From Letharia columbiana (lineage: Eukaryota > Ascomycota > Lecanoromycetes > Lecanorales > Parmeliaceae), in NCBI RefSeq assembly GCF_014066305.1, contig NW_023501100.1, forward strand, positions 175,001-239,000: a DNA stretch of 64,000 bases, in the 5' to 3' direction. The notes below the pieces were generated by a model. It ran no database searches and had not been told where the DNA came from. It was given only the letters and a program-made list of their open reading frames with translations. The position numbers were made by a program, and so were the translations under genes. Positions 20,683 to 31,290 of this stretch are shown here, piece by piece; the stretch's first letter is position 1; the number at the start of each line of letters is the position of its first letter.

Positions 20683-21253
20683 GTTGGAGATGTGGTCGGT
20701 GTGGTGCAGACGATTGGAGGTTATGAGGGAGTAGTGTGGGTCCCGACGCTCCGGTCAAGGGCGAGGTATGAGAGATGCTGCAGAGGTTGCTCAAGCGGAG
20801 CGCGACTGGGCATTGCTATAAGGGAGAAGGAGGAATGGACTTCGTTATGGTGCTCCGTTTGTGCGAGTGACTCATTTGAGTGAGTCATCCGTCTTTAGAA
20901 AGATTGTGGAAGCGAGGAGAAGGATTGGCCAAGTCGGTGTCCTACGTCATAGTCGTATCGGTTCATGATTCTCATAGCGAACATGCGAAAATGCGTGTAA
21001 CATTCTTACGGATGAGGAAGGTTGAAGTTAGGAATACGGAGACTCGAAGATATAATTATGCTGTACGGAGATGGGCAACCAAATGTCCTGCACATGCCAA
21101 GACTCCTGCGCCAAGCCTCGGATAACACCCCGCCTGAAGGGCTCGCCTGAGGTTGAAAATGCGCTTAGAATTAAAGCTGCTTCGGAAAAGCGCCCGATCT
21201 GGCTTATTAATAGAGGTCCCCGAAGTTCAATGTATGCGCCCCCAGGAAAAACT
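20683..21253. other. Intergenic, no gene recognised
   Basis: The 5' flank of the acetyltransferase and the left flank of the MFS relic. No gene features seen. A normal MFS N-terminus with the first membrane helices should lie in the last few hundred bases here if the transporter were complete, but it cannot be found. Confidence 0.4.
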
Positions 21254-22706
21254 CGCCCATGTCCCCTAACCGCCGGGGCTGTCGCCGACGTTGTCGGCAG
21301 CCGGCCCCTATTCCTCACGGGATGTGTCTTCCTCGCCTGCTTCGTACTCGCGTGTGGCCTCGCTCGTACCGCTATCGAGTTGATCATGTTCCGCGCCATG
21401 CAAGGAATAGCAGTAGTGCTTTGTCTGCCCCCACCTCTCGGTGGGAATACTCACCAATGCCCTTCCCAGCGGCGAGACACGCAATGTTGGTTTCGCGTGT
21501 ATGGGTCTCGGGCGACCGCCTGGGTTCTCTTGACGACTCCTGCTGGGCGGTGTTCTTGTCGATATCATTGGCTGGAGAGCTGTGTGCGCTGAGTCGATCA
21601 TGGTTTGCCTTCTTGTTGGGACATGGGCCATCCCAGCGGACTCGCTGATGCAGCCCCCAACCCTGGAGAGGCTGAAAACCAATATTGATTGGACAGGAGC
21701 GATTTTTGCAACAGCATGCTTGGCTTTACTCGCTTATGTGCTGGTGTGAGCCAAACCCCCGTTTCCCACCTTTTCAAGTCACTGACGGTACTCTGATAGC
21801 ATTATCTCTACCAGCGCTTTATATGTTGGACATGCCAACGTCATTGCACCACTGACGGTCAGCCTATTACTGATCCCGGTCTTCGCTCTATGGGTTGGCA
21901 GGCAGGGAGGATTGCAGAAGCCAGCTTTGATACCGAATTCGTTGTGGCTAAATATACTATTTACTAGTATATGCCTCATGTCCTTCTCTCATACGCCGTT
22001 ATGCAAACTATGGAGCTCTTCTGCGGTCTCTTGTAAATTTACCGGCCCAATTTTCCTAAGGGGCCACGGGGCTCGCTGACGGCTAACGCAGCTGGCAACA
22101 AGTGAAATTGCTTTCCCCACTTCAAGCATCAAATCGCTTCGTGCCGAGCATGGTTCTGGCTGCGATCCTGAACCTCGTCACCGGCCTCGTCGTTGACAAA
22201 TTCCCGGTGGTCTACCTAGTCCTGATCTCGTCGGCTCTCGGTGCAGTGGCCCCCTTACTCATGGCTGTCAACTCTCCAAGCTGGCCGTACTGGTATGCGG
22301 CGTTTCCTGCGCAAATATTCGAGCCACTCAATCCCGATGGTGAGCTTAACTATAGTCCGAAGTCCAAGAAGCGTGGATATTTTGCTGATTGCTATTTCCC
22401 TTCGTGATATTCACGGTGGGTATCCTTCTCGTCTCGGGAGTATTTCTGGATCGGACACAAGCGCTTGCAGGTGCAGTCTCCAATCCCGTCGGTCAGTTTG
22501 GCCAAGCTATTGGACTTGCTCTCATTGGCGTCGTGTCGAATTCCGTGACACACAACTCGAAGTACGCCGACAAAACTTTACCTGATGCACTTTGGACTGG
22601 GTATCGTGCTGGCTTCTGGACGTGCATCGGATGGATTGTCCTTTCTTGCTTGATCAACGCACTCGGCCTTCGGAAAGGTGGTAGAGTTGGCCTGAAGAGG
22701 GATTGA
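21254..22706 (+). pseudogene. MFS drug:H+ antiporter relic (DHA1-like)
   Basis: Recognisable pieces of a 12-14-helix efflux pump appear in order: GAVADVVGSRPLFLTGCVF, VGILTNALPSGETRN, GGVLVDIIGWRAVCAE, LERLKTNIDWTGAIFATAC, then VSLLLIPVFALWVGRQ, PNSLWLNILFTSICLM, SYAVMQTMELFCG, LQASNRFVPSMVLAAILN and VFLDRTQALAGAVSNPVGQ. They do not form one reading frame. A TGA interrupts the segment after GFS near 21531, a one-base shift occurs near 21990, and the junction near 22345-22410 has a donor but no acceptor. Two introns are still intact (about 21748-21799 and 22034-22091, the latter with a CTAAC branch). The first helices are missing. It is therefore a decayed transporter gene whose former substrate is unknown. 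Confidence 0.8.
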
Positions 22707-23960
22707 GCAGTCTCCATGGCGAGAAGAAGATAGATCAGAAGCTGAGGCATACAAGATAGCAACAACCGAAACCGATAAAAGAGACGAGAATACCATCTAT
22801 AACATAACAACTACGAGTTACCCTTGCTTTCTTCATTCTTAAGAGACTAAGAAAGATCCTACGGTTTTGGTACCCTCTAGAATCAATAATCCAAATTCCT
22901 TATTCTTAAAGAACTTTATACCCACACTACTTTATATACTAGAAACTCTATAGTTTCTACCCAATATATTGAAGATTTAGAGATTAGAAGTTTGGGTTTA
23001 AATATATTAGAATCGTAAATAGAATAAGTCCACGGTGGTGTATAACCAGGAATAAATCAATGAGGAGATCTATGCTATGGACACGTGTGACGGTAGATAT
23101 ACCTAATGCCAACGGACCCTTCAGGCACGCTCGTACAGCTCACAACCTTCACAACCTCTGTCAGCAACCCGAGTTACCCCCAGGCTGAAAAGCCATGCCC
23201 GGGGGTGTCCGCACTTCACGCTGCACACACCCCTATCTGGGCCCTATATGAGGCCCCCGGAGGAATAATCCCTAACAACCTCTCCCCGTAAACGTTCCTC
23301 GTTCCCCGTTCCCAACGACTGGCACGCCCACATCGAGCAAACTGCCTCCCGCCGCCCTAACTCCACCCCGCGAAGGTGCGCCTGGAAAATTTGAGACAAG
23401 TGAGCCGAGAGCGTAGAGGGTAAAAATGAACATCACATGCTGTCGAGCCTTCATACTGAAGCCATATTGCATCCATGAGCCAATAGGTGGATACTGGGTA
23501 GATACTTACTCGTGGGATGCCTTCACCTCGAAGCGTTGCGTCTGAGTAGTACTCGTAGACCGCGCTTTGCTCATCCAAACCCGATTCGAAAAGTCCTATT
23601 TGGCGGAGTTGAGCTGGTCGCGACTCCCCGAGCATCGTATGCGGGGCGATGTCGGTCGATTCGCCCCGTTTAGACTATTAGTCCGTATCAGCCATGGTCG
23701 ACACAAGGCATTATTGTGGCGATTGCACGGTCGAGCTTTCTGTGTGGTCTATTCGTAGCTGTTCGATTGTTGCAGATGCAGAGATGGAGATCGTGTTTTA
23801 CAACATGAAGGACAAGAGGTCTCCAGCCCGATTAGAACTTCAGTTGAAGAAGGCGGTGTCCGCTAACTTGCTGCATTGTCGAACAAGGCTCAGCTTCGAC
23901 CTTTTGAAACGATTCCCGAGACCGCTACACGCTAGCTTAACCTGGGAAAATTTTGACCGC
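22707..23960. other. Intergenic with a palindromic repeat fragment
   Basis: No gene recognised. A locally AT-rich stretch at about 22830-23030 may be mildly RIP-affected. A GC-rich fragment at 23175-23275 is listed separately. The rest carries only short overlapping frames on both strands. Confidence 0.4.
23175..23275 (-). repeat. Dispersed copy of GC-rich palindromic sequence
   Basis: The reverse complement of this stretch aligns with about 30405-30485: both contain a gggggcc block, then ataggggtgt, then gacacccccgggca, with matching spacing. It is a fragment of the repeat family that forms the centre of the MITE-like element at 30.1-30.7 kb. Confidence 0.65.
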
Positions 23961-24848
23961 TCATCGCTGAAACACAGGATTCAAAACCGCAGCGACCTGC
24001 TCATAAACCGTAAACAAGATCCCACCGCTGAAGACCGTCCTCCCCAACCTCATCGTCGTTCCCCGCCAGAAACCTCTCACCCCATCATCCGCCAGCACGC
24101 TCCGGAAAGCCTCCACGGTACTCGCCCCCTTCGCGCTCTGCGACCTCGTCTTCAGCGTATCGAACGGCTGCGTAGCATACGTCGTGATGGTTCCGGCCAC
24201 CGCCCCGTTCGCAAAATTCGTCGCCGTACTCTGCGCAATGTGTTTGCTGTTCTCGTAGTCCTTCAGTACATTATACGACCCCATGCGGAAAGCGGTGGCG
24301 CCAGCCTGCTTGAGCGTAGTCCCCGCGAAGCCGCGATAGAGGCCCAAGAAACCGTGTTCGGCGTAAACGACCCTCACGGCATGCGGTGCCGAACGGAAGC
24401 GTTTGGCCGTCCGGGCATCATCGATCAGCGCCGTCTTGATCCGCTCGGTCGGCGTGACGGCGAAGACGCTCGCCACGATCCCGGCGCTCATCCCCGCCAA
24501 CAAGTTACGGAGGGGCGACAGCGCGCCCGTGTCGGGATCCTTGAAGGCGCTCTTGATCATGTCGAAGGAGAGGAAGCGGACGCCATCTTTGGCGACGGAC
24601 CCGACGATGAGCGAGGAGCAGCCTTTGTACAACGCCCTTGCACCCTCGTTGCGGAATACGTCGGCGACGACGAGGAACGGGTTGCGCGGCCGGGACGCGG
24701 AGCCTGCGTCGCGGAGCTGGACTCTGGTTTTGGCGAACTCGAACGGGTAGGTTACTGCTGCTTCGATTCCGCCCGCGATGCCGCCGGAAACAAGTGACAC
24801 GGCCGCAGGGGTCTTGGAATTGTCCGTCGCTCCTGATTTGGGGCTCAT
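23961..24848 (-). CDS. CTP1: Mitochondrial tricarboxylate (citrate) carrier-like
   Basis: A single-exon gene of 295 residues in the mitochondrial carrier family (SLC25). Three tandem repeats are present, each with the PX[DE]XX[KR]-type signature: PFEFAKTRVQL, PTERIKTALIDDA and PFDTLKTRSQ. The second signature, PTERIKTALIDD, and the start VSLVSGGIAGGIEAAVTYPFEF are typical of the citrate transporter (Ctp1/SLC25A1), which exchanges citrate for malate across the inner membrane and supplies cytosolic acetyl-CoA. The length matches the family. The coding sequence is GC-rich and intronless, unlike many fungal carriers. Confidence 0.9.
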   Translation of the reverse strand: MSPKSGATDNSKTPAAVSLVSGGIAGGIEAAVTYPFEFAKTRVQLRDAGSASRPRNPFLVVADVFRNEGARALYKGCSSLIVGSVAKDGVRFLSFDMIKSAFKDPDTGALSPLRNLLAGMSAGIVASVFAVTPTERIKTALIDDARTAKRFRSAPHAVRVVYAEHGFLGLYRGFAGTTLKQAGATAFRMGSYNVLKDYENSKHIAQSTATNFANGAVAGTITTYATQPFDTLKTRSQSAKGASTVEAFRSVLADDGVRGFWRGTTMRLGRTVFSGGILFTVYEQVAAVLNPVFQR

Positions 24849-25554
24849 TAGGGAGTTTGAAGCAAGCCTGAGTAGTCGGTAGCGTTGAATGCGTTAATTT
24901 AATAGCATGACAGGGCCAGCTCCGAAAGCTATGATTTAAAGCTGTGCCGTGTACATACAATTGTTGACAAAAGCAAGTGCACTGTTCAAGAAATGTCTTG
25001 GCGTTTCGTCATCAGATCGTGGTGTCATCTCATCTGGGCAGGTTTGCCGAGTCCTCGCCGTATGATACACGGCAGCTGCGATCATACAGTCAGTAGTCGT
25101 TGGTAATTAAGGAGTAAGAAGAGTCTGCTCCTGTCCTGATAGAATCTACCTCCGATGTGAAAGCCCGTCGAAATGACTATGGGAAATACGATTAAAGTCT
25201 CGGCCCAAAAATCCACAACTCGCCATAGTGGGACTGGGGGTCAGTAGGTCCCATGATATAGTCGCATATAGCGTACACTGTGCTCAATGCAGGAGATACG
25301 TGTCCATAGCGAGTAGCGTACATACTCGTCCTATACCAGCGTATGACTCTTTATTCGATTTTTCTCTGATAGAGCCATAGTGTTCTTTTACAGTCATAGC
25401 ATCCCTTTCATCACATGACATTCTTTCTACAGACACATATCACGAAAATAGCGGGGTGGTTTCCGCACCCTCTGGGAACATTAGTCGTGATTCGTGCCTG
25501 AGTGGCTAGCTACCTGGCAGGATATAGGTGCGACCTCCTAGCTAATGACCAGAT
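24849..25554. other. Intergenic with a dispersed repeat copy
   Basis: The 5' flank of the citrate carrier and the 3' flank of the HET gene. It contains the repeat at 25205-25400 described separately. No gene is recognised. Confidence 0.45.
25205..25400 (+). repeat. Diverged dispersed repeat, copy 1
   Basis: About 190 bp alignable with 30832-31045 in the same orientation. Shared landmarks in order are agtgggactg, a catag block, ggagac/ggagat, ccat(a/g)gcgagta, attcga and agagccat. The two copies are strongly diverged and have no coding capacity. Confidence 0.6.
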
Positions 25555-27898
25555 TTATACCAAGAGGATGACTCGCTCTTCTTGCTCCGCAGCCTCTTTG
25601 AACCAGCCAAAAGGGTCAATGCCCTCGCGAGTCGCGTTGTCATTCCAAGTACCGATTCGTTCAAATGTATCTGCATGGCCTTCTACCGGAACCAAAACCA
25701 AGCCCTTCAGCATGCAAGATTGAGGTGAGCGATGATCGCATTGGAGGACCGGCAATAGTACATTGTTCTTGGGTGACCATTGAACGGTATCATCGATCTG
25801 GCAATTGATCCAAGACTTTGAAGGATCACCCCCACGGGATCTCGTTATCTGAACAATCTTGCCTTTAGGGGAACTATGGAAGCTCAAGTCTTCAGTGCTG
25901 AGCAAGCGTCCGCGTAGTTTGATGTAACTGTCACTGACCTGTCCTGTGGTATCCTCGCCCAACGGAGTAGTCCTGGCCTCTAGGACTTGGCACAACTCGA
26001 CCCATCTCTCTTCTTCGGGATAGACTTCTGGGAAGATTTCGATTATGCCTTCAACAGAAGCCCAAGACCAGGATGGGGCGCGATATGTCCCCGGTCTGTA
26101 TGTGGGTTCACCGTTTGCTTGGAGACCGTTGCGAGTTGTCCACATCAGCCCAGATGGTAACTGCTTTCGCCAGAGGCCTGCAAGGTAATCATCGTCCCGG
26201 AGCGATTTGTAAATGTTGACGAGGCCTTGAATTGCAATCAGTTTGTCCTGCTCCTCGGTGAGGGTGCAGGTGGTATAAGTTTCGACCATTGCACGCCAAC
26301 TGAAAGAAAAAGTTTCCCTTCGATTGACAGTGTGTCTATGCGGATAAACTAGGCCTTTGTCCCATGGCTGAGAAGTCCGGCGTTGGGTCGGAAAGTTTCC
26401 ATCTTGATCAACCTTGGCTTCCCAGGAAGGAAATGCCTCGCATGCTTTGAGTTTGGTACACTCCCAAAAAACCTGATTAGAATGGAATGATATCTGACGT
26501 GGGGCAAGCCAGCGCTCCTGACAGACCCAGCCACGAGAATATAGCGGGCTACCATTTCCCCTATCAGACTTCGAATTGACATAGTCTTTGGTAAAGCAGA
26601 CGGTTGATCTATGTGACAGGCTCGAGGTTTGCTTCTCATCAAGAGTAAATATGCCAAGTCGTTGCGGATCTCTCCCGAAGAACAAACCTCCATCACAATT
26701 TATGGCCGCTTCCGCCATAATGTTGCACGCAGAATACCGATAGACCTTGTCCATGAGACGCGATTCTCGTCGCCAGTCCTCCATTGAATCTTGAATGATG
26801 CACAACGAATCGATCCACAAGTAGCTTACTCCCAAACTGCGTGCAACTTGGACGGCATCGTTGAAGCTACGCGGCAGAGCTTCGATGGGGATGCGGTTTC
26901 TCATTGAATCAACGTTGGCGTTTGTGAGCTTTGGAGGCCTTGGCCCGTCTCGCTCGCCCCAGCAATGACTCAAAGTCATGTATGATACCGGAGATAGTTC
27001 GTTGGACAGTTGTAGAAAGCACTTCTTTGATGCGTTCGATTGGCCAATATTGATCAGACGAGTGGGTATCCAACTGGCGTTTTCAAAAGCCGGTGTGAAT
27101 CTACCCGGAGAGCAATCTGGATGGCCTTCTACACAATTCCCATACCATTGCTTAATTTGAGCTATGGTATCTGGGGAACCCGTGCTGTCGCCCAACTCAT
27201 GGACCGCGCTTCCGTCACATACGGTGCAGGCGGATGTATGCCACCAATCTGTTATTTCCACATCATATTAGCTTCAGCCTGATCTAAACCCCAAACTTCC
27301 GCCGAGCTTTTCGCCTGATCGACATACCGAGATGTGGATGAAGCTCGAGAATGACGGCGCGATCGTCAGCGTCACCAAATTGGAAGAGTATGGTTGTAGC
27401 TTCGTTCCTGGCGAGTTGCTGAACGCGGTACAATGAAAATGTCTTTCGGTAACGCAACCACAAGGCAAAAGATCTAGCATTGCGCCAAAAATCGAGCCAC
27501 CAAAATCGCATTCCTGGTTTGGCTTGCATTCGGATGAACCCGCATATCGGTTGTTGGATTACAGATACAAAGGCTGATACGCGACGCTGCTCACTCTCGT
27601 CGAATTGTGCCCAATGCTCACACAGAACGAGGCATATCTGGCAGCCTTGGTCGGCCGCTGCCTGCATATCCTCTGACGAGGAATGATGGCGCCTCATATT
27701 ATTGACGCTGAAGTAATCCAGCTTCCCATACCATCTCACGGCGTCAAAAGCTACCTGGGTGCCAATGATGGGGGTATGCTGTGGTCGGTTCCAGATTTTG
27801 AACATGCCCTGACAGGCATCGCAGAGAACCGTTCCAGAACCTGGATCCGATCGAGTCTTGACATTCTCAAGCAGCGTCTGGATCGTGTGGTATACCAT
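25555..27898 (-). CDS. HET-domain (heterokaryon incompatibility) protein
   Basis: Two exons (27898-27328 and 27248-25555) joined by an intron with donor GTATGT and acceptor AACAG (79 bp), giving 754 residues. The HET domain lies in the middle: YMTLSHCWGE, LPRSFNDAVQVARSLG, VSYLWIDSLCIIQDS and YRYSACNIMAEAA are its conserved blocks. HET proteins trigger programmed cell death after fusion of incompatible strains, often with a partner protein. The N-terminal part has paired cysteines (CDACQGMF, CQICLVLCEHW), usual for this class and possibly metal-binding. The C-terminal half contains a conserved Trp-rich segment (PSWSWASVEG). The reading frame is intact, in contrast to the relics around it. The partner and trigger are unknown. 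Confidence 0.9.
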
Positions 27899-28771
27899 TG
27901 TCCGTGTATGGTGTTGTAAGAATCCAGTTTCTGCTAACCAATGATATACAATTTCTCTTAAAATCAGATCTCAAGCCTCAATCGACGGCAGAAGTGGACA
28001 GACTACGCCGCAGCTGGCCAGAAAGTCGGTAGCTTCCAGCACGATGTATGCTTGACCATTCCTACGACGCTCTTTTCGCACGCAACTGGAGCGAACGATG
28101 GTAACGATGTAGCCTTCCCAGATTCTCTATCAAGCAAGATGATAGGAGAGCCTGAAGGAAGAGCACGGAAAGACTGCACTGCCTGAAGCGTCTAAGCCTC
28201 AATCCTTCAAGCCCAGAAGCGGCTCGGATAATTCCGTGAAGTTCTTGGCGCGCATCGCTGGGTCAACAATTATGTGGCCGGCAGGAGGCCAAGTCATGGA
28301 GGACAATTTGTCTATACATACATTCTGCTTCGCATCAAGTCATGCCTTGATAGCCTTGATGTAGCAACAACGCCAGCGCGGTATAAAATATGTTGTAGAC
28401 GCCAATCGCGCCCGGCTGCAGGTAGAGTACCCTTGTCCATTTTGAAACCTGAAGTATCATTAGACCAAATACTTACACACCAAATACACACTTGCTCATA
28501 ACAATCAGACTCTTCTTCTTCCTCCTCTTCTCCTTCTTGCAGAGTCCTAAAAATATTTGCTTTATTGCGAGCGTCAGTTGAAAAGGTCTGTCTGATGAAG
28601 TATTGCATACTCCAGTACGAGCCTGCGTACTTTGAGGAACCATTGCTCGGCATGAGGGGTCCCGCATCCAGAGGTTGACATTCTTACACCACAGCCATCT
28701 CCTGCTGGGTCGTTAGGAACAAGTTATCACGTACTCAGGGATGCAAAATCCACAAATTAACCTTACAACCA
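27899..28771. other. Intergenic, no gene recognised
   Basis: The promoter side of the HET gene and the left flank of the hydrolase relic. A CT-rich microsatellite-like run lies at about 28510-28537. Short frames carry no recognised features. Confidence 0.4.
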
Positions 28772-29330
28772 TTGGTGACTCCGGAAAGCCTTTTCAATAC
28801 GACTAATCCACCTCAATCATTCTGCACTCGTCAGCCGGGCAAGACTCTATGGATACTTGTTGCAATAGTACACATTGCCATCCGCATGCTATTCTTCAGC
28901 ATCTACTTCATCCCGAAGTCGACACGTCAGCATCCCAAATGGACCTACCGCCAGGCATTGACAAACGAGCTGTTGAGAGTGTCCTTCCACCACGTGACTC
29001 TTACCAAGTCTATGTTGCCTCCAATGTTCATGCAGTGGCGCTGAAAAAGAACACTTCATTTTAATTAGGCCCCAGATAGGCATCTACGACGGAGTCTTAC
29101 AACACACAGCGGTGCAGCCAGCCGCCGTCAGAGGTGCCTGGTATCCCAAGCTCTTCCAGCCCGGTGATGAGCAGAGGACAGTTATCCTTCACTTCCACGG
29201 GGGATCGTTCCTCTGGGGCACTGGCCGAGAATCCGACTGTGGGGTTCCTGCATCAACGATCTTGAAGCGTACTCCCGCGACAGCCCTCTTCGTGCAGTAT
29301 CGCCTTGCTTCGGATCCCGCCTGCACTCCG
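28772..29330 (+). pseudogene. Alpha/beta hydrolase (esterase/lipase) 5' relic
   Basis: The N-terminal part begins with a membrane-like segment and QHPKWTYRQALTNELLRVSF, then is lost to a frameshift near 28990-29030. It resumes as AEKEHFILIRPQIGIYDG, VRGAWYPKLF and the oxyanion-hole motif HFHGGSFLWGTG, followed by ALFVQYRLAS. These blocks match the N-terminal half of fungal alpha/beta-hydrolase-3 (HGG) esterases. The catalytic serine, acid and histidine regions are absent because the sequence breaks off near 29330 and passes into an unrelated monooxygenase fragment. The gene is truncated and cannot be active as it stands. Confidence 0.7.
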
Positions 29331-29339
29331 AGGAAATCA

Positions 29340-30057
29340 AACATTCTTGTGGTCAGGAGAACACGCTATACATTGGAACTCAACTTTACAAAACCATGTA
29401 AGCCCACTATCAAGCACGTCAAATTTTCTCATAAACGCTAAAAGGTGCCATAGATACACAACACCCCAAGAAAAACGAACCCTCAAACCGGGAGAACGCA
29501 CACTGAACCTCGTCTGGTACTGCAACTGTGCCGAGAACGCACTCCCAGATACCTTGACGGACGTCGATGGTCACAAACATCGATATTCTCTTCCAACCGG
29601 CGAGATGAGAGACGAGGTGTGGAGCAAGCAGAGGGGCCCAGTTGCAGAGAAGATGCTGCCTCCCCCTTTCCCGGAGCTCATCAACAAGATCCAGCAACCA
29701 TTTGTCACGGTCATCAGCCACACTACAACACCAAAAGCCTCCTTCTTTGACGGCCAAGTCCTCCTCGTGGGGGATGCACTAACACCTTCTCGGCCCCGCA
29801 ATGCTCTCGGCCGCAACCAAGCGGCTTTTGGTTGTCTTCATCTGAAAAGAGCTCTACAGAGGCAAATCAGTCTTTCGGAATGCAAAATCCGGGTATCGCA
29901 GTATGCACACCTAAATCGGCTGCGAGCTATCTCTTGGGGAACTCGCTTCCAGGTCGGATGGCTTGCCTGTTTCACGAGCGAGATACATTTTTCCTTCAGA
30001 GTTGGTGCTTCAGTGGTTGACGAATCGCTGGAACGGACGCGAGATTTGAGCACGTGA
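29340..30057 (+). pseudogene. FAD-dependent monooxygenase C-terminal relic
   Basis: This open stretch contains the substrate-domain and C-terminal part of a class A flavoprotein monooxygenase, closest by eye to 2,6-dihydroxypyridine 3-monooxygenase-like proteins: PGERTLNLVWYCN, a DVDGHKHRYSLP block, RDEVWSKQRGPVAEKMLPP, and the FAD-contacting VLLVGDALTPSRP (GD motif) followed by NQAAFGCLHLKRAL. The N-terminal GxGxxG dinucleotide-binding domain is missing, replaced by the hydrolase fragment upstream. The reading after about 29850 no longer resembles the family. It is a 5'-truncated remnant. Confidence 0.65.
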
Positions 30058-30117
30058 GCAAGAATCTGCCGGGGACAGAAATGCTTCAACTCAGATGAGA
30101 TCAAAGTCAGTGACTTC

Positions 30118-30128
30118 ACTACATAGCA
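30118..30128. repeat. Left 11-bp target-site duplication
   Basis: The sequence actacatagca, repeated exactly at 30727-30737, flanks the MITE-like element. Confidence 0.65.
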
Positions 30129-30726
30129 GGGCTAATTACTAATTCTACCCCGAAACTTGATCCTTACCGAATCATACCTAATTACTGAATCATACCCCTA
30201 GGGGTTGTTCAGTAATTTATTACTGGGGTATGATTCGGTATTTGATTCATGATAAAAATCGCAAGGTGAAAATTCGCGACCTGGGCCATCCGACCATAGA
30301 AAGGGAAATATCTCCGACCGTATTCATGGGTGACCTACCAGCTTAAATACATCGACGAAGCCGAGTGGGTGTTGCGCGTCCCCACGGGGGCCCTGCGAGC
30401 CCTACGGGGGCCCTATTTGGTTCAATAGGGGTGTCTGGCTGTCAGCGCAGACACCCCCGGGCAGGATTTTTGGCTTGACAGCCAGACACCCCTATTTGGA
30501 CCTGGATAGGGCCCCCGTGGGGCTGCTAACAGTGGGCTAAATTTGGCCCCCAGCCTGTCTACACCCAGTCTGTGACTCTCACACAGTCTTCACTCCCAAT
30601 AGTCTACACAGCAGTTTGGTAATTACCGAATCTACCAGATTTTTACCGAATCACCCCAAGTTTCGGTGTGGGGTGTTCGGTAATTGGGGTTGATTCGGTA
30701 GGATTTGTTTCGGGGTTATTGTAATT
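30129..30726. mobile_element. MITE-like non-autonomous DNA transposon
   Basis: A 598-bp element bracketed by an exact 11-bp direct repeat. Its ends are imperfect inverted repeats of about 60 bp: the left end reads taattac...accccgaaac...taccgaatca, and the right end is its reverse complement with substitutions. Each end also folds back on itself (taccgaatcatacc with ggtatgattcggta near 30165-30240; taccgaatcacccc with its complement near 30650-30700). The centre is a GC-rich palindrome with a perfect 21-bp arm at 30424-30444 and 30476-30496. No coding capacity. The 11-bp duplication would fit a Mutator-type or similar transposase supplied in trans. Confidence 0.75.
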
Positions 30727-30737
30727 ACTACATAGCA
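30727..30737. repeat. Right 11-bp target-site duplication
   Basis: An exact copy of 30118-30128 (actacatagca). Confidence 0.65.
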
Positions 30738-30796
30738 CCTACTGGTTGATGGCCGCAACTCGTAGAGTCTCGCCAGGCAGATTGAGGTCGTTATAT

Positions 30797-30830
30797 TACG
30801 CCGCCAGTTCTATTACAGGTTTCCCGAAGC
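30797..30830 (+). repeat. 34-bp direct repeat, copy 1
   Basis: Identical over 34 bp to 31257-31290, starting tacgccgccagttctattac. The pair brackets the dispersed repeat copy at 30832-31045. Confidence 0.9.
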
Positions 30831-30831
30831 G

Positions 30832-31045
30832 GATCCACTCGCAACAGTGGGACTGTGGGTTAGTGGGTCCATTATGAGGCCATAGCGTTGGTGGTTGTCT
30901 GATCAACCCTTCCATCATTATGCGATATGCGATAGTAGGGAGACAGGTGGCCATGGCGAGTACTATTTGTATGGCCACTGCACCAGTAGTGGGCTCTTCA
31001 TTCGAATTAGGTATTCTCTTTCAGAGCCATATCATTGTTCTCCCT
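30832..31045 (+). repeat. Diverged dispersed repeat, copy 2
   Basis: Aligns with 25205-25400 in the same orientation (see that entry). It has no open reading frame of note. Confidence 0.6.
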
Positions 31046-31256
31046 CCCACCCACACCTATGTATAGCTTCATTTTCACTCCAGGGCATGTCGCTCAGACA
31101 TGGGAGTTTTTCTAGCGCTGGGGGGCCTTTTCTGGACCATTTGCATGTCCAGAAAGGTCTTAGCTGCCCCAGTGTTGGATATGCCCAATCATATATCTAC
31201 ATTATCTACTTGTGCATGCGTCATTTCTGTATGGCCTCATTGTTTGCGAGCACTAA

Positions 31257-31290
31257 TACGCCGCCAGTTCTATTACAGGTTTCCCGAAGC
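31257..31290 (+). repeat. 34-bp direct repeat, copy 2
   Basis: Identical to 30797-30830. The spacing between copy starts is 460 bp. Confidence 0.9.

Noticed and set aside
21254..22706. MFS relic as the export pump of the peptide cluster
   Set aside because: It lies about 9 kb beyond the UstYa genes with at least four housekeeping genes between, and is broken.
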